A DNA stretch of 64,000 bases, from NCBI RefSeq assembly GCF_024498955.1, contig NZ_CP093311.1, positions 868,001 to 932,000 of the forward strand. The letters run 5' to 3'. The DNA comes from Thermomonas paludicola (GTDB lineage: Bacteria > Pseudomonadota > Gammaproteobacteria > Xanthomonadales > Xanthomonadaceae). Positions 26,587 to 36,554 of this stretch are shown in pieces (the first letter of the stretch is position 1; the number at the start of each line of letters is the position of its first letter). The position numbers were made by a program, and so were the translations under genes. The notes beneath the pieces are model-generated. The model made no database searches and was not told the origin of the DNA. It worked only from the letters and a program-made list of their open reading frames with translations.

Positions 26587-27465
26587 TCAGACCTGCATCG
26601 CCTTGGCGACCTCGGCCGCGTAATCCTCGACGACCTTCTCGATGCCTTCGCCGACCACCAGGCGCTGGAAGCCCAGCACGTCGGCGCCGGCGGCCTTGAC
26701 CACGGCTTCGACGGTCTTGTCGCCGTCCAGCACGTAGGGCTGGCCGTACAGGGTGACCTCGTTGACGATCTTGTTGATCTTGCCGCTGATGATCTTCTCC
26801 AGGATCTCGGCGGGCTTGGCCTTGTCCTTTTCGCTCATCTTCGCCAGCTCGATTTCCTTTTCCTTGGCGATGAACTCGGCCGGCACGTCGGCCGCCTTGT
26901 TGTGCGGCGGGTTCATGGCGGCGATGTGCATCGCCAAGCCGCGAGCCAGCTCGGCGTTGCCGCCGGCCAGTTCGACCAGCACGCCGATCTTGCCGCCGTG
27001 GACATAGGCAGCCACGGTGTTGTCGCCGTCCACGCGCGCCATGCGGCGGACCTGGATGTTTTCGCCCAGCTTGGTGACGGCAATGGCGCGTGCCTCCTCG
27101 ACGGTCTCGCCGGTGCCCAGCCTGGCGCTTTTCAGCGTGTCGATGTCGGCGCTGCCGGACGCCAGGGCGGCCTGGGCCACGGCATCGCACAGGTTGATGA
27201 AGCTGATGTCCTTGGCGACGAAATCGGTTTCGGAGTTGATTTCGACCAGCACGGCCTTGCCGCCATTCTGGGCAGCGGCAACGCGACCTTCCGCAGCGAC
27301 GCGGCTGGCCTTCTTGTCGGCTTTGGCCAGGCCGGACTTGCGCAGCCACTCGGCGGAGGCGTCGATGTCGCCATTGTTTTCGGTGAGTGCCTTCTTGCAC
27401 TCCATCATGCCGGCGCCGGTGCGCTCGCGCAGTTCCTTGACCAGGGAAGCGGTGATTTCAGCCAT
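26587..27465 (-). CDS. tsf: Elongation factor Ts
   Basis: A 292-residue nucleotide exchange factor for EF-Tu. The N-terminal UBA-like domain ([19 protein letters not shown]) and the TDFVAK motif at about residues 79-84 are diagnostic. AGAGGT lies six bases before the ATG. It is downstream of rpsB and probably cotranscribed, although a palindromic repeat fills the gap between them. Confidence 0.97.
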   Translation of the reverse strand: MAEITASLVKELRERTGAGMMECKKALTENNGDIDASAEWLRKSGLAKADKKASRVAAEGRVAAAQNGGKAVLVEINSETDFVAKDISFINLCDAVAQAALASGSADIDTLKSARLGTGETVEEARAIAVTKLGENIQVRRMARVDGDNTVAAYVHGGKIGVLVELAGGNAELARGLAMHIAAMNPPHNKAADVPAEFIAKEKEIELAKMSEKDKAKPAEILEKIISGKINKIVNEVTLYGQPYVLDGDKTVEAVVKAAGADVLGFQRLVVGEGIEKVVEDYAAEVAKAMQV

Positions 27466-27491
27466 GGGGTTACCTCTAGATGGTGGTAAAC

Positions 27492-27573
27492 GTCATCCCC
27501 GCGATCACGGGGTTCCAGCAGCCGGATTCAATGAATGCCGGAAAAGCCGGATTCCCGCTTTCACGGGAATGAC
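27492..27573. repeat. REP/BIME-like palindromic doublet between rpsB and tsf
   Basis: Two short hairpins (CCCCG-cgatca-CGGGG and TTCCCG-ctttca-CGGGAA) sit in inverted orientation, flanked by GTCAT at one end and ATGAC at the other. The entire 82-bp unit is therefore an imperfect palindrome. This is the look of dispersed GTCATTCCCG-type repeats seen in many gammaproteobacteria. It may modulate the ratio of rpsB to tsf message. Confidence 0.7.
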
Positions 27574-27626
27574 GGGCAAATGCAAACACGCCGGGCGCGC
27601 GGAATTCGCGCGGCCGGGCGGGGCGA

Positions 27627-28406
<780 letters not shown>

Positions 28407-28600
28407 TGCGATGACTCCGATGAAGGGAACCCGCGCCGTCGTAAAGTGGCGCTGCGCCTTCCCGCAAGCGGTTGGCGCTGGATTCCGGGGTTGGGCCTCC
28501 CTGTCGTCACTGCATCCGAACCCGCTGATGCGGGCACCCCGGAACAGGGATAGTCGACAGGTGTGGATTTGCCGATGGCGCTCGGCATGGCGTTGACAGC
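28407..28600 (-). promoter_or_regulatory. Structured rpsB 5' leader, candidate S2 autoregulatory element
   Basis: About 190 bases separate the predicted transcription start from the rpsB ATG. They include a perfect 8-bp outer stem (TTCCGGGG at 28483-28490 with CCCCGGAA at 28537-28544) and an inner 5-bp stem (CCCGC-tgat-GCGGG, 28521-28534). In E. coli the rpsB-tsf operon is autoregulated by S2 through its leader. This region is the expected place for such an element, but I cannot align it to the known motif by eye. With the promoter and the map upstream region it fills the 322-bp gene-free gap at 28407-28728. Confidence 0.5.
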
Positions 28601-28606
28601 CGCGGG

Positions 28607-28635
28607 ATTATGACGCAATCGGCGGCGCTCGGCAA
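28607..28635 (-). promoter_or_regulatory. rpsB promoter
   Basis: On the minus strand TTGCCG (28630-28635) and CATAAT (28607-28612) are separated by exactly 17 bp, a good sigma-70 match. It points to rpsB and is divergent from map. Confidence 0.7.
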
Positions 28636-28692
28636 CCGGAGAAAGGCGCAGGAAATCGCCGGTGGGTGCGCCGCGCCCGCAGACGCCATGCG

Positions 28693-28722
28693 CTGAACCT
28701 GCGGCCGCGAATGCGCGATAAT
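28693..28722 (+). promoter_or_regulatory. Candidate map promoter giving a leaderless transcript
   Basis: GATAAT at 28717-28722 is followed six bases later by the map ATG, so initiation at the usual distance would fall at or next to the A of the start codon. A weak -35, CTGAAC, is 18 bp upstream. No Shine-Dalgarno sequence precedes the ATG. Confidence 0.5.
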
Positions 28723-28728
28723 CCACGA

Positions 28729-29505
28729 ATGACAATCAATCTGAAAACTCCGGCAGAGATCGAGAAAATGCGCGTGGCCGGCCGCCTGGCCGCCGAAGTG
28801 CTGCAGGTGGTCGCTCCGTTCGTGAAGGCCGGCGTGACCACCGAGGAACTCGACCGCATCTGCCATGACCATATCGTGCAGGTGCAGGGCGCGATTCCGG
28901 CCAACGTCGGCTATCGCGGCTACCCCAAGACCGTGTGCACGTCGGTGAACAACGTGATTTGCCACGGTATCCCCAGCGAGGCCAAGGTGCTGAAGGACGG
29001 CGACATCCTCAACATCGATGTCACCGTGATCAAGGATGGCTGGCACGGCGACACCAGCCGCATGTACATCGTCGGCACACCGTCGGTGATGGCCAGGCGA
29101 CTGGTGGACGTCACCCGCGAGGCGATGTTCCGCGGCATCCGCACGGTGCGCCCTGGCGCCACGCTGGGCGACATCGGCCACGCCATCCAGAGTTACGCCG
29201 AGTCCGAGCGTTTTTCGGTGGTGCGCGAATACTGCGGGCACGGGATCGGCAAGGTCTATCACGATGAGCCGCAGGTGCTTCACTACGGCCGCCCGGGTGA
29301 AGGCGTGGTGCTGAAAGAGGGCATGACGTTCACCATCGAGCCGATGATCAACGAAGGCCGCCCGCAGACGCGGCTGCTGCCGGATGGTTGGACCGTGGTC
29401 ACCAAGGACCGCAAGTTGTCGGCGCAGTGGGAACACACCGTGGTGGTGACCCGCGATGGCGTGGAAATCCTGACCCGGCTGCCGGGCGACGACAACGACC
29501 TGTGA
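28729..29505 (+). CDS. map: Type I methionine aminopeptidase
   Basis: A 258-residue enzyme that removes N-terminal methionine from nascent proteins. It begins INLKTPAEIEKMRVAGR; metal ligands lie in DGDILNIDVTV, GDTSRMY, the CGHGIGKVYHDEP block and TIEPM. The ATG at 28729 fits family length; an upstream GTG would add unrelated residues. Its TGA overlaps the glnD ATG by one base. Order and divergence from rpsB are as in E. coli. Confidence 0.97.
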   Translation: MTINLKTPAEIEKMRVAGRLAAEVLQVVAPFVKAGVTTEELDRICHDHIVQVQGAIPANVGYRGYPKTVCTSVNNVICHGIPSEAKVLKDGDILNIDVTVIKDGWHGDTSRMYIVGTPSVMARRLVDVTREAMFRGIRTVRPGATLGDIGHAIQSYAESERFSVVREYCGHGIGKVYHDEPQVLHYGRPGEGVVLKEGMTFTIEPMINEGRPQTRLLPDGWTVVTKDRKLSAQWEHTVVVTRDGVEILTRLPGDDNDL

Positions 29506-32098
29506 TGGAGCCGGCAGCCGTTGCGGCAAGCGCCGCTGACGATGCTGTCTGGTCAGCGGCTGCGCGCGTGGCGCTGGCGCAGGCGGATGCCAAGCTGGCC
29601 CGCCGCTTCGATGCCGGGGCGCCGGCAGATCGGCTGATCGCGGTGCGCGCGCGCGCGGTGGATGTCCAGGTGCGCGCGGCGTGGCGCCGCTGCATGGGCG
29701 AGGATGAAACGCTGGGGTTGTTCGCGGTGGGCGGCTACGGCCGCGCCGAATTGTTCCCGCAGTCGGACATCGATCTGCTGGTGCTGGCCGAGATTCCCGT
29801 GCAGCACGCTCGCCAGGCGCAGTTGGCGCGCTTCGTGGCGCTGCTGTGGGATGCGGGCCTGGCCGCCAGCCATGCGGTGCGTTCGGCCGCGCAATGCACC
29901 GAGGCGGCGGCGGACCAGAGCGTGCTGACGGCGTTGCTGGAAGCGCGCGCGCTGTGCGCGGATGCCGCGCAGGTAGCGTCGTTGGATGCGGCCATCGCGC
30001 CGGCCAAGGTGTGGCCGGCTGCGGCGTATTTCGAGGCCAAATGCGAGGAGCAGCGGCGACGCCATGCGCGCTTCGGTGATACCTCCGACAACCTCGAACC
30101 CAACCTCAAGGACGGCCCGGGCGGCCTGCGCGACCTGCACGTGTTGGGCTGGCTGGCGCGACGCAGTTTCGGCACGCACGCGTTGAGCGAGTTGATCGAA
30201 TTGGGGCGGCTGGGCTGGGACGAGGCGGCTGCACTGGAGCGTGAACGCCGCGAGCTGTGCCGGCTGCGCTACGGATTGCATCTGGTGGCGGGACGGCGCG
30301 AAGAGCGCCTGCGCTTCGACTACCAGAAGCCGCTGGCGGCACGGCTGGGCCATGTTGACCAGGCCGGCTCGCTGGGCGTCGAGACGATGATGCAGGGGTT
30401 CTATCGCAGCGCCGCGATCGTGCGGCGCATCGGCGAGCGTTTGTTGCAGCGTTTCGAGGAGCATTTCGCCGGCGTTGCGGTGCCGGTGCCGATCAATGCC
30501 GATCTCGAGAGGCGCGGCAATTACCTGGCTGCGTGCAGGCCTGGTTGGCTGGAGCTGGATGCAGCGAACGTGTTCGCGCTGTTCGCCGCCTGGGCGGCGG
30601 ATGCCGGATTGCGCGGGCTGCATTCGCAATGCGCGCGCGAGCTCGCGCTGACGTTGCCGCTGGTGCCCGCCTATGACCAGGCGGATGCGGCGCTGCGCGA
30701 GCAATTCCTGGCACTGCTGCGCGGCCCGCAGGCGGTGGTGACGCTGGAACGCATGGCGCGGCTCGGCGTGCTGGGGCGCTGGATCCCGGCGTTCCAGCGG
30801 GTGTCGGGGCGCATGCAGTTCGACCTGTTCCACGTCTATACCGTGGACCAGCACACGCTGGCGGTGCTGCGCAATTTGGCGCAGTTTTCATCCGGCCAGC
30901 AGGACGAGCGCTTCAGCGTGGCGCACCTGATCTGGCCTTCGCTCCGCAAGCCCGAACTGTTGCTGCTGGCCGGCCTGTTCCACGACATCGGCAAGGGACG
31001 CGGCGGCGATCATTCCGAACTGGGCGCGGTGGACGCGCGCGGGTTCTGCCAGGCGCATGGCCTGTCCGAGGCCGACACGGCGCTGGTGGAATGGCTGGTG
31101 CGCAAGCACCTGATGATGTCGATCACGGCGCAGAAGCAGGACATCACCGACCCGGAGGTCATCCACCGCTTCGCCGGTGAAGTGGCCGACCGGCAGCGGC
31201 TGGATTATCTCTACCTGTTGACCTGTGCCGACATCGCGGGCACCTCGCCGAAGTTGTGGAACGGCTGGCGCGATCGCCTGCTGGCCGACCTGCATACGGC
31301 GACGCGGCTGGCGCTGCGGCGTGGGCTGGGGCAGCCGGTTGCGGCGGAAGACCGGATCGCCGAAAACCAGGCGACCGCGCGCATGCTGCTTGCTGCCGAG
31401 GGGCATGGGGATGCGGTGATCGAGGCCGTGTTTGCGCGGATGCCACACGAGAACTTCCTGCGCAGCAGGCCCGACCAGATCGCCTGGCAGGCGGCCGCGC
31501 TGCGCGCCGCCAGCCCGGGCGACACGGTGGTGGCGGTACGCCCGGTCTCGGGCCGCGACGGGCTGGAAGTGCTGGTGCACATGCCGGACCAGGACGGCCT
31601 GTTTGCCGCCATCGTGATCGCACTGGACCGAATGGGCATGAGCGTGCTGCAGGCGCGGGTCCTGGATGCGCCCGGCGGCAACATCCACGACACCTTCCAG
31701 GTGCAGTCTGCCGATCCGCGGCAAGTGCCGGAGCCCGACCTCCTGGCTGCCGGGCTGCGTCGTGCGCTGGCCGGCGATTTGCGCCACGTGCTGCCCACCC
31801 GCCGCACCCAGCCGCGCCACCTGCGCCACTTCCGCGTGATCCCGCAGCTGGATTTTGCCGACATCGCCGGCGTGACCCGCATCGGCCTGGTCTGCAACGA
31901 CCGTCCTGGTCTGCTGGCCGACATCGCACGCGTGCTGCGCGAGCAGCACCTGCGCGTGCACGATGCGCGCATCGCCACCTTCGGCGAGCGCGCGGAAGAT
32001 CTACTCCTGGTCAGCGACGAGCATGACCGCCCCTTGCAACCGGCCCGCTGCGACGCCTTGCGCGATGCGCTGCTGGCCATTCTCGATGGAGATCCGCG

Positions 32099-32102
<4 letters not shown>
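29505..32102 (+). CDS. glnD: [Protein-PII] uridylyltransferase / uridylyl-removing enzyme
   Basis: An 865-residue nitrogen sensor that uridylylates PII when glutamine is low and deuridylylates it when glutamine is high. The nucleotidyltransferase motif [19 protein letters not shown] carries Asp88 and Asp90; an HD hydrolase domain has HD at 493-494 ([16 protein letters not shown]); two C-terminal ACT domains (about 700-780 and 800-865) bind glutamine. It is translationally joined to map upstream and dapD downstream by short overlaps. Confidence 0.96.
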
Positions 32103-32944
<842 letters not shown>

Positions 32945-32963
32945 ATAAACGGAATTGTCGCGA

Positions 32964-33069
32964 GGCTGGTTGGCAGGCGAATTCCGCGACCATCGGCGGC
33001 ATGGATGCCGCCGATGAGCCTACATGGACTTACTTGCGGCGTGTCGCGTGATTCGCCTGCCAACCAGCC
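32964..33069. repeat. Long nested inverted repeat after dapD
   Basis: An outer 19-bp perfect pair (32964-32982 with 33051-33069), a middle 6-bp pair (CGCGAC 32985-32990 with GTCGCG 33043-33048) and an inner 12-bp palindrome (CATCGGCGGCAT, then GG, then ATGCCGCCGATG, 32991-33016) let the whole 106 bases fold into a branched hairpin. A further 7-bp stem follows at 33092-33113. There is no T-run. It may be a mobile palindromic element or a structured RNA between dapD and the CocE gene. Confidence 0.8.
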
Positions 33070-33154
33070 ATCCCTGCGAATGCGTGACTTTCGGCAGGGG
33101 TGCTCGCCTGCCGGACATGCGACACAGCACTGGTTTCCATCGAGGAGTTGCGCC

Positions 33155-35044
33155 ATGAAGACGTCGTTGCTCGCCACTCTGCTGGTCGCCGCGCTGGCTG
33201 CCGCATCGGCCAACTCCGCGCAGGACCTGTCGCGCTACAGCGAGGAAGGATTGCGTTCGGAACTGGCGTCGATCGCCGTTGCCGACACCGCGCTGCTGGT
33301 GCCGATGCGCGACGGCGTCGGCCTGTCCACCAATATCTGGCGGCCGAAGGGCGCCGCCGGCCCGCTGCCCACGATCCTGTGGAAGACGCCGTACAACGAG
33401 CACGTGTTGCGCGGCAGCTCCGCCCGCTACGCGCTGGAAGCGGTGCGCAACGGCTATGCCTTCATCGTGCAGAACGAGCGCGGCCGCTACTTCAGCCAGG
33501 GCAAGTACGAAATCCTCGGCTATCCGCAGACTGACGGTTACGACACGCTGAGCTGGATCGCGAAACAGCCATGGTCGAACGGCAAGGTGGGCACGCTGGG
33601 GTGTTCGTCCTCGGCGGAATGGCAACTGGCGTTGGCTGCGATGAACCACCCGGCGCACGCGGCGATGGTGCCGATGTCGGCGGGCGCGGGCATCGGCAAG
33701 GTCGGGCCATTCTGGGAACAGGGAAATTTCTACACCGGCGGCGTGCCGCGCACGCTGTTTGCAGTGTGGATGTACGGCGTTGACAACCCCCTGCGCGCGC
33801 AGCTGCCGCAGGATCTGGCCGGGCCGATGCGCGCGCGCGTCGCGCAGTACAACGACCTTGACGCGAAGAAGCCCGATGTGGATTGGAAGAAACATATCTA
33901 CCACCTGCCCTACGCAGGCCTGCTGTCTTCGCTGGGCGAGCCGGCCGGCACCTTCGAAACGCAGATCGCGCGCGGTCCCGGCGATCCGGCATGGAAGACC
34001 GGCGGCCTGTATGACGACTCGATGGGTTGGGGCGTTCCGGCGCTGTGGTTCAACAGCTGGTACGACGTGTCCATCGGTCCCAACATGGCGCTGTTCAATC
34101 ATGCGCGGGCGGTGAATTCCGACCCCGAAGCCAGTGCCAACCAGTTCGCCGTGATCGGGCCGAACCCGCATTGCCAGTACCTGCGGCTGGGCAAGGACTA
34201 CAAGGTCGGCGAGCGCGAGATGGGCGATGCCAGCTTTCCGGTCGATGCGCAGATCTGGGCGTTCTTCGATCGCTGGATGAAGAACACGCCGGCGGCATTT
34301 CCCGCGACCACGCCGCATGTGCGCTATTTCACCATGGGCATGAACCGTTGGCAGTCGGACACGCAGTGGCCGCCGAAGGCCGCGCAGCCGGTGCGCATGT
34401 ACCTGCGCTCAGGAGGCAATGCCAATTCGATGTATGGCGATGGCCAGCTGTCGTTCGACGCGCCGAGCGGCGCCGAGCCGACCGATCGTTTCCGCTACGA
34501 CCCCGCCAACCCGGTGCAGACCATTGGCGGCGGCGATTGCTGCAACGGTGGGCTGGTGACGGCGGGCGCATTCGACCAGCGCCAGATCGAAGCGCGCCAC
34601 GACGTGTTGGTCTATACCAGCGCGCCGCTGGATGCACCGCTGGAAGTCAGCGGGTTCGTGGATGCGGTGCTGAAGGTGTCGTCCAGTGCGCGTGACACCG
34701 ATTTTGCAGTCAAGCTGGTCGATGTGGCGCCCGACGGCACGGCGTGGATCATCGCCGACACGATGCTGCGCGCGCGCTATCGCAACAGCTATCTCAAGCC
34801 GGAGCTGATGCAGCCGGGGCAGGTGTATACGCTGAAACCCACGCCGATGACCACTTCGATCCAGTTCGGCAAGGGCCACCGCATCCGCATCGAAGTCACC
34901 AGCTCGGATTTCCCCAAGTTTGCGCGCAACCTCAACACCGGCGGCGCCAACGAAACCGAGACCGACGCGGTGGTGGCAGACAATGCCGTGCATCATTCGG
35001 CAGACGCGGCCAGCTATATCGAGCTGCCGATCGTGAAGCACTGA
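33155..35044 (+). CDS. Exported CocE/NonD family hydrolase
   Basis: A 629-residue alpha/beta hydrolase of the X-Pro dipeptidyl-peptidase S15/CocE family. A signal peptide (about 1-22, ending ANSA) sends it to the periplasm or outside. The nucleophile region is GCSSSAEWQ with Ser151 as the likely catalytic serine; a C-terminal jelly-roll domain (about 400-629) is typical. Members cleave acyl-proline peptides or esters such as cocaine and glutaryl compounds, so the substrate cannot be named. It sits inside the dapD-dapE run, separated from dapD by a long palindrome and followed one base later by the ArsC-like gene. Confidence 0.88.
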   Translation: MKTSLLATLLVAALAAASANSAQDLSRYSEEGLRSELASIAVADTALLVPMRDGVGLSTNIWRPKGAAGPLPTILWKTPYNEHVLRGSSARYALEAVRNGYAFIVQNERGRYFSQGKYEILGYPQTDGYDTLSWIAKQPWSNGKVGTLGCSSSAEWQLALAAMNHPAHAAMVPMSAGAGIGKVGPFWEQGNFYTGGVPRTLFAVWMYGVDNPLRAQLPQDLAGPMRARVAQYNDLDAKKPDVDWKKHIYHLPYAGLLSSLGEPAGTFETQIARGPGDPAWKTGGLYDDSMGWGVPALWFNSWYDVSIGPNMALFNHARAVNSDPEASANQFAVIGPNPHCQYLRLGKDYKVGEREMGDASFPVDAQIWAFFDRWMKNTPAAFPATTPHVRYFTMGMNRWQSDTQWPPKAAQPVRMYLRSGGNANSMYGDGQLSFDAPSGAEPTDRFRYDPANPVQTIGGGDCCNGGLVTAGAFDQRQIEARHDVLVYTSAPLDAPLEVSGFVDAVLKVSSSARDTDFAVKLVDVAPDGTAWIIADTMLRARYRNSYLKPELMQPGQVYTLKPTPMTTSIQFGKGHRIRIEVTSSDFPKFARNLNTGGANETETDAVVADNAVHHSADAASYIELPIVKH

Positions 35045-35045
35045 C

Positions 35046-35408
35046 ATGACTGCAACACTGTACGGATTGGACAACTGCGACACCTGCAGGAAGGCGCGCA
35101 ACTGGCTCAAGCGCTTCGGGGTGGAGCACGCCTTCATCGACTATCGCGACCAGCGCCCGTCGCCCGAAACGCTGCTGGGGTGGAAGACCGCACTGGGCGG
35201 ATGGGAGGCGATGATCAACAAATCGTCCACCACGTGGCGGCAACTTCCCGCGCCTCGCAAAACGCCGGGCAGTGATGCGGAATGGAAGCTGCTGCTGCGG
35301 GAATACCCGCAGCTGATCCGGCGTCCGCTGGTGGTCACCGACGATGGCGCGGTGTCGCAGGGATTCACCGATAACGGTTTCAAGGCGCGCTTCGGTATCA
35401 ATCCATGA
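35046..35408 (+). CDS. ArsC/Spx-family protein (YffB-like)
   Basis: A 120-residue thioredoxin-fold protein of the arsenate reductase/Spx family. A CxxC-type pair (NCDTC, Cys11 and Cys14) is near the N-terminus, and the C-terminal half has [16 protein letters not shown]. It resembles E. coli YffB, which likewise precedes dapE, so the pairing is conserved; its biochemical role is not established. The gene overlaps dapE by four bases. Real arsenate reduction is unlikely given the context. Confidence 0.9.
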   Translation: MTATLYGLDNCDTCRKARNWLKRFGVEHAFIDYRDQRPSPETLLGWKTALGGWEAMINKSSTTWRQLPAPRKTPGSDAEWKLLLREYPQLIRRPLVVTDDGAVSQGFTDNGFKARFGINP

Positions 35409-36535
35409 GCGATGTGCTGCAGTTGGCCCGCGCGCTCATCGCGCGCCCATCGATCACGCCGGACGATGCCGGCTGCCAGCAGTTGATCGCCGAGCGCTTG
35501 CGCACAGCGGGCTTCACCATCGAACACCTGCGTTTCGGCGAAGTGGACAACCTCTGGGCCACCCACGGCAGCGGCGGTCCGGTGCTGGCGCTGCTGGGGC
35601 ATACCGACGTGGTGCCGCCCGGTCCGCGTGAGGCCTGGGCCAGCGATCCGTTCACGCCTGAAGTGCGCGATGGCGTGCTGTACGGGCGCGGCGCGGCCGA
35701 CATGAAGGGCAGCGTGGCCGCGTTCGTGGTCGCGCTGGAACGCTTCGTCGCCGCGCATCCGGATCATCCCGGCACGGTGGCGCTGCTGCTGACCTCGGAT
35801 GAAGAGGGCGACGCCATCGACGGCGTGCGCAAGGTGGCCGACGCGTTCCGCCGGCGCGGCCAGCAGATCGACTGGTGCATCACCGGCGAGCCGTCATCGA
35901 AGACCGTGCTGGGCGACCTGTTGCGCGTGGGACGGCGCGGCACGCTGTCGGCCACGCTCACCGTGCGCGGCATCCAGGGGCATGTGGCGTATCCGGACAA
36001 GGCGCGCAATCCCATCCATCAGGCGATGCCGGCGCTGGCGCAGCTCGTGGCGCGGAAATGGGACCAGGGCTACGAGAGCTTTCCGCCCACCAGTCTGCAG
36101 ATCAGCAACCTCCACGCCGGCACCGGCGCCAACAACGTCATCCCCGGCGAACTGCAGGCGCTGTTCAACCTGCGCTACAACCCGCATTGGAACGCCGCGC
36201 AACTGGAAGCGGAATGCGAGGCGGTGCTGCGCGATCATGGTCTGGATTTCGCGATCCACTGGCATCGCGGCGGCGAGCCATTCCATACGCCTGAAGGCCC
36301 GCTGCGTGCAGCGGCGCGCGCGGTGCTCGCCGGAGTTGCCGGGATGGCCCCTGAGGAAAGCACCGGCGGCGGCACCTCGGATGCACGCTTCATCGCGCCG
36401 CTGGGCGCGCAGTGCATTGAAGTTGGCCCGGTCAACGCCAGTATCCACAAGGTGGATGAACACGTGCGCGTCGCGGATCTTGAAGCGCTGCCGCAGCTGT
36501 ATGACCGGCTGCTGCAGCGCCTGCTCACCGCCTGA
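35405..36535 (+). CDS. dapE: Succinyl-diaminopimelate desuccinylase
   Basis: A 376-residue M20-family zinc hydrolase that releases succinate from N-succinyl-LL-diaminopimelate on the way to lysine and peptidoglycan. Metal-binding and catalytic segments include [21 protein letters not shown] and [11 protein letters not shown]; the C-terminal [10 protein letters not shown] supplies the last ligands. Together with dapD it gives the succinylase branch. Confidence 0.97.
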   Translation: MSDVLQLARALIARPSITPDDAGCQQLIAERLRTAGFTIEHLRFGEVDNLWATHGSGGPVLALLGHTDVVPPGPREAWASDPFTPEVRDGVLYGRGAADMKGSVAAFVVALERFVAAHPDHPGTVALLLTSDEEGDAIDGVRKVADAFRRRGQQIDWCITGEPSSKTVLGDLLRVGRRGTLSATLTVRGIQGHVAYPDKARNPIHQAMPALAQLVARKWDQGYESFPPTSLQISNLHAGTGANNVIPGELQALFNLRYNPHWNAAQLEAECEAVLRDHGLDFAIHWHRGGEPFHTPEGPLRAAARAVLAGVAGMAPEESTGGGTSDARFIAPLGAQCIEVGPVNASIHKVDEHVRVADLEALPQLYDRLLQRLLTA

Positions 36536-36554
36536 ACCGGTTTCGCCGATGGGG

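Noticed and set aside
28594..28616. TTGACA near 28594 as a -35 for map
   Set aside because: The only -10-like sequence behind it (TATGAC) is at about 10 bp, much too close, and the opposite-strand rpsB promoter explains the region better.
35046..35408. Arsenate reductase
   Set aside because: Only the fold matches; no ars genes are near, and the conserved pairing with dapE points to the YffB-type subgroup.
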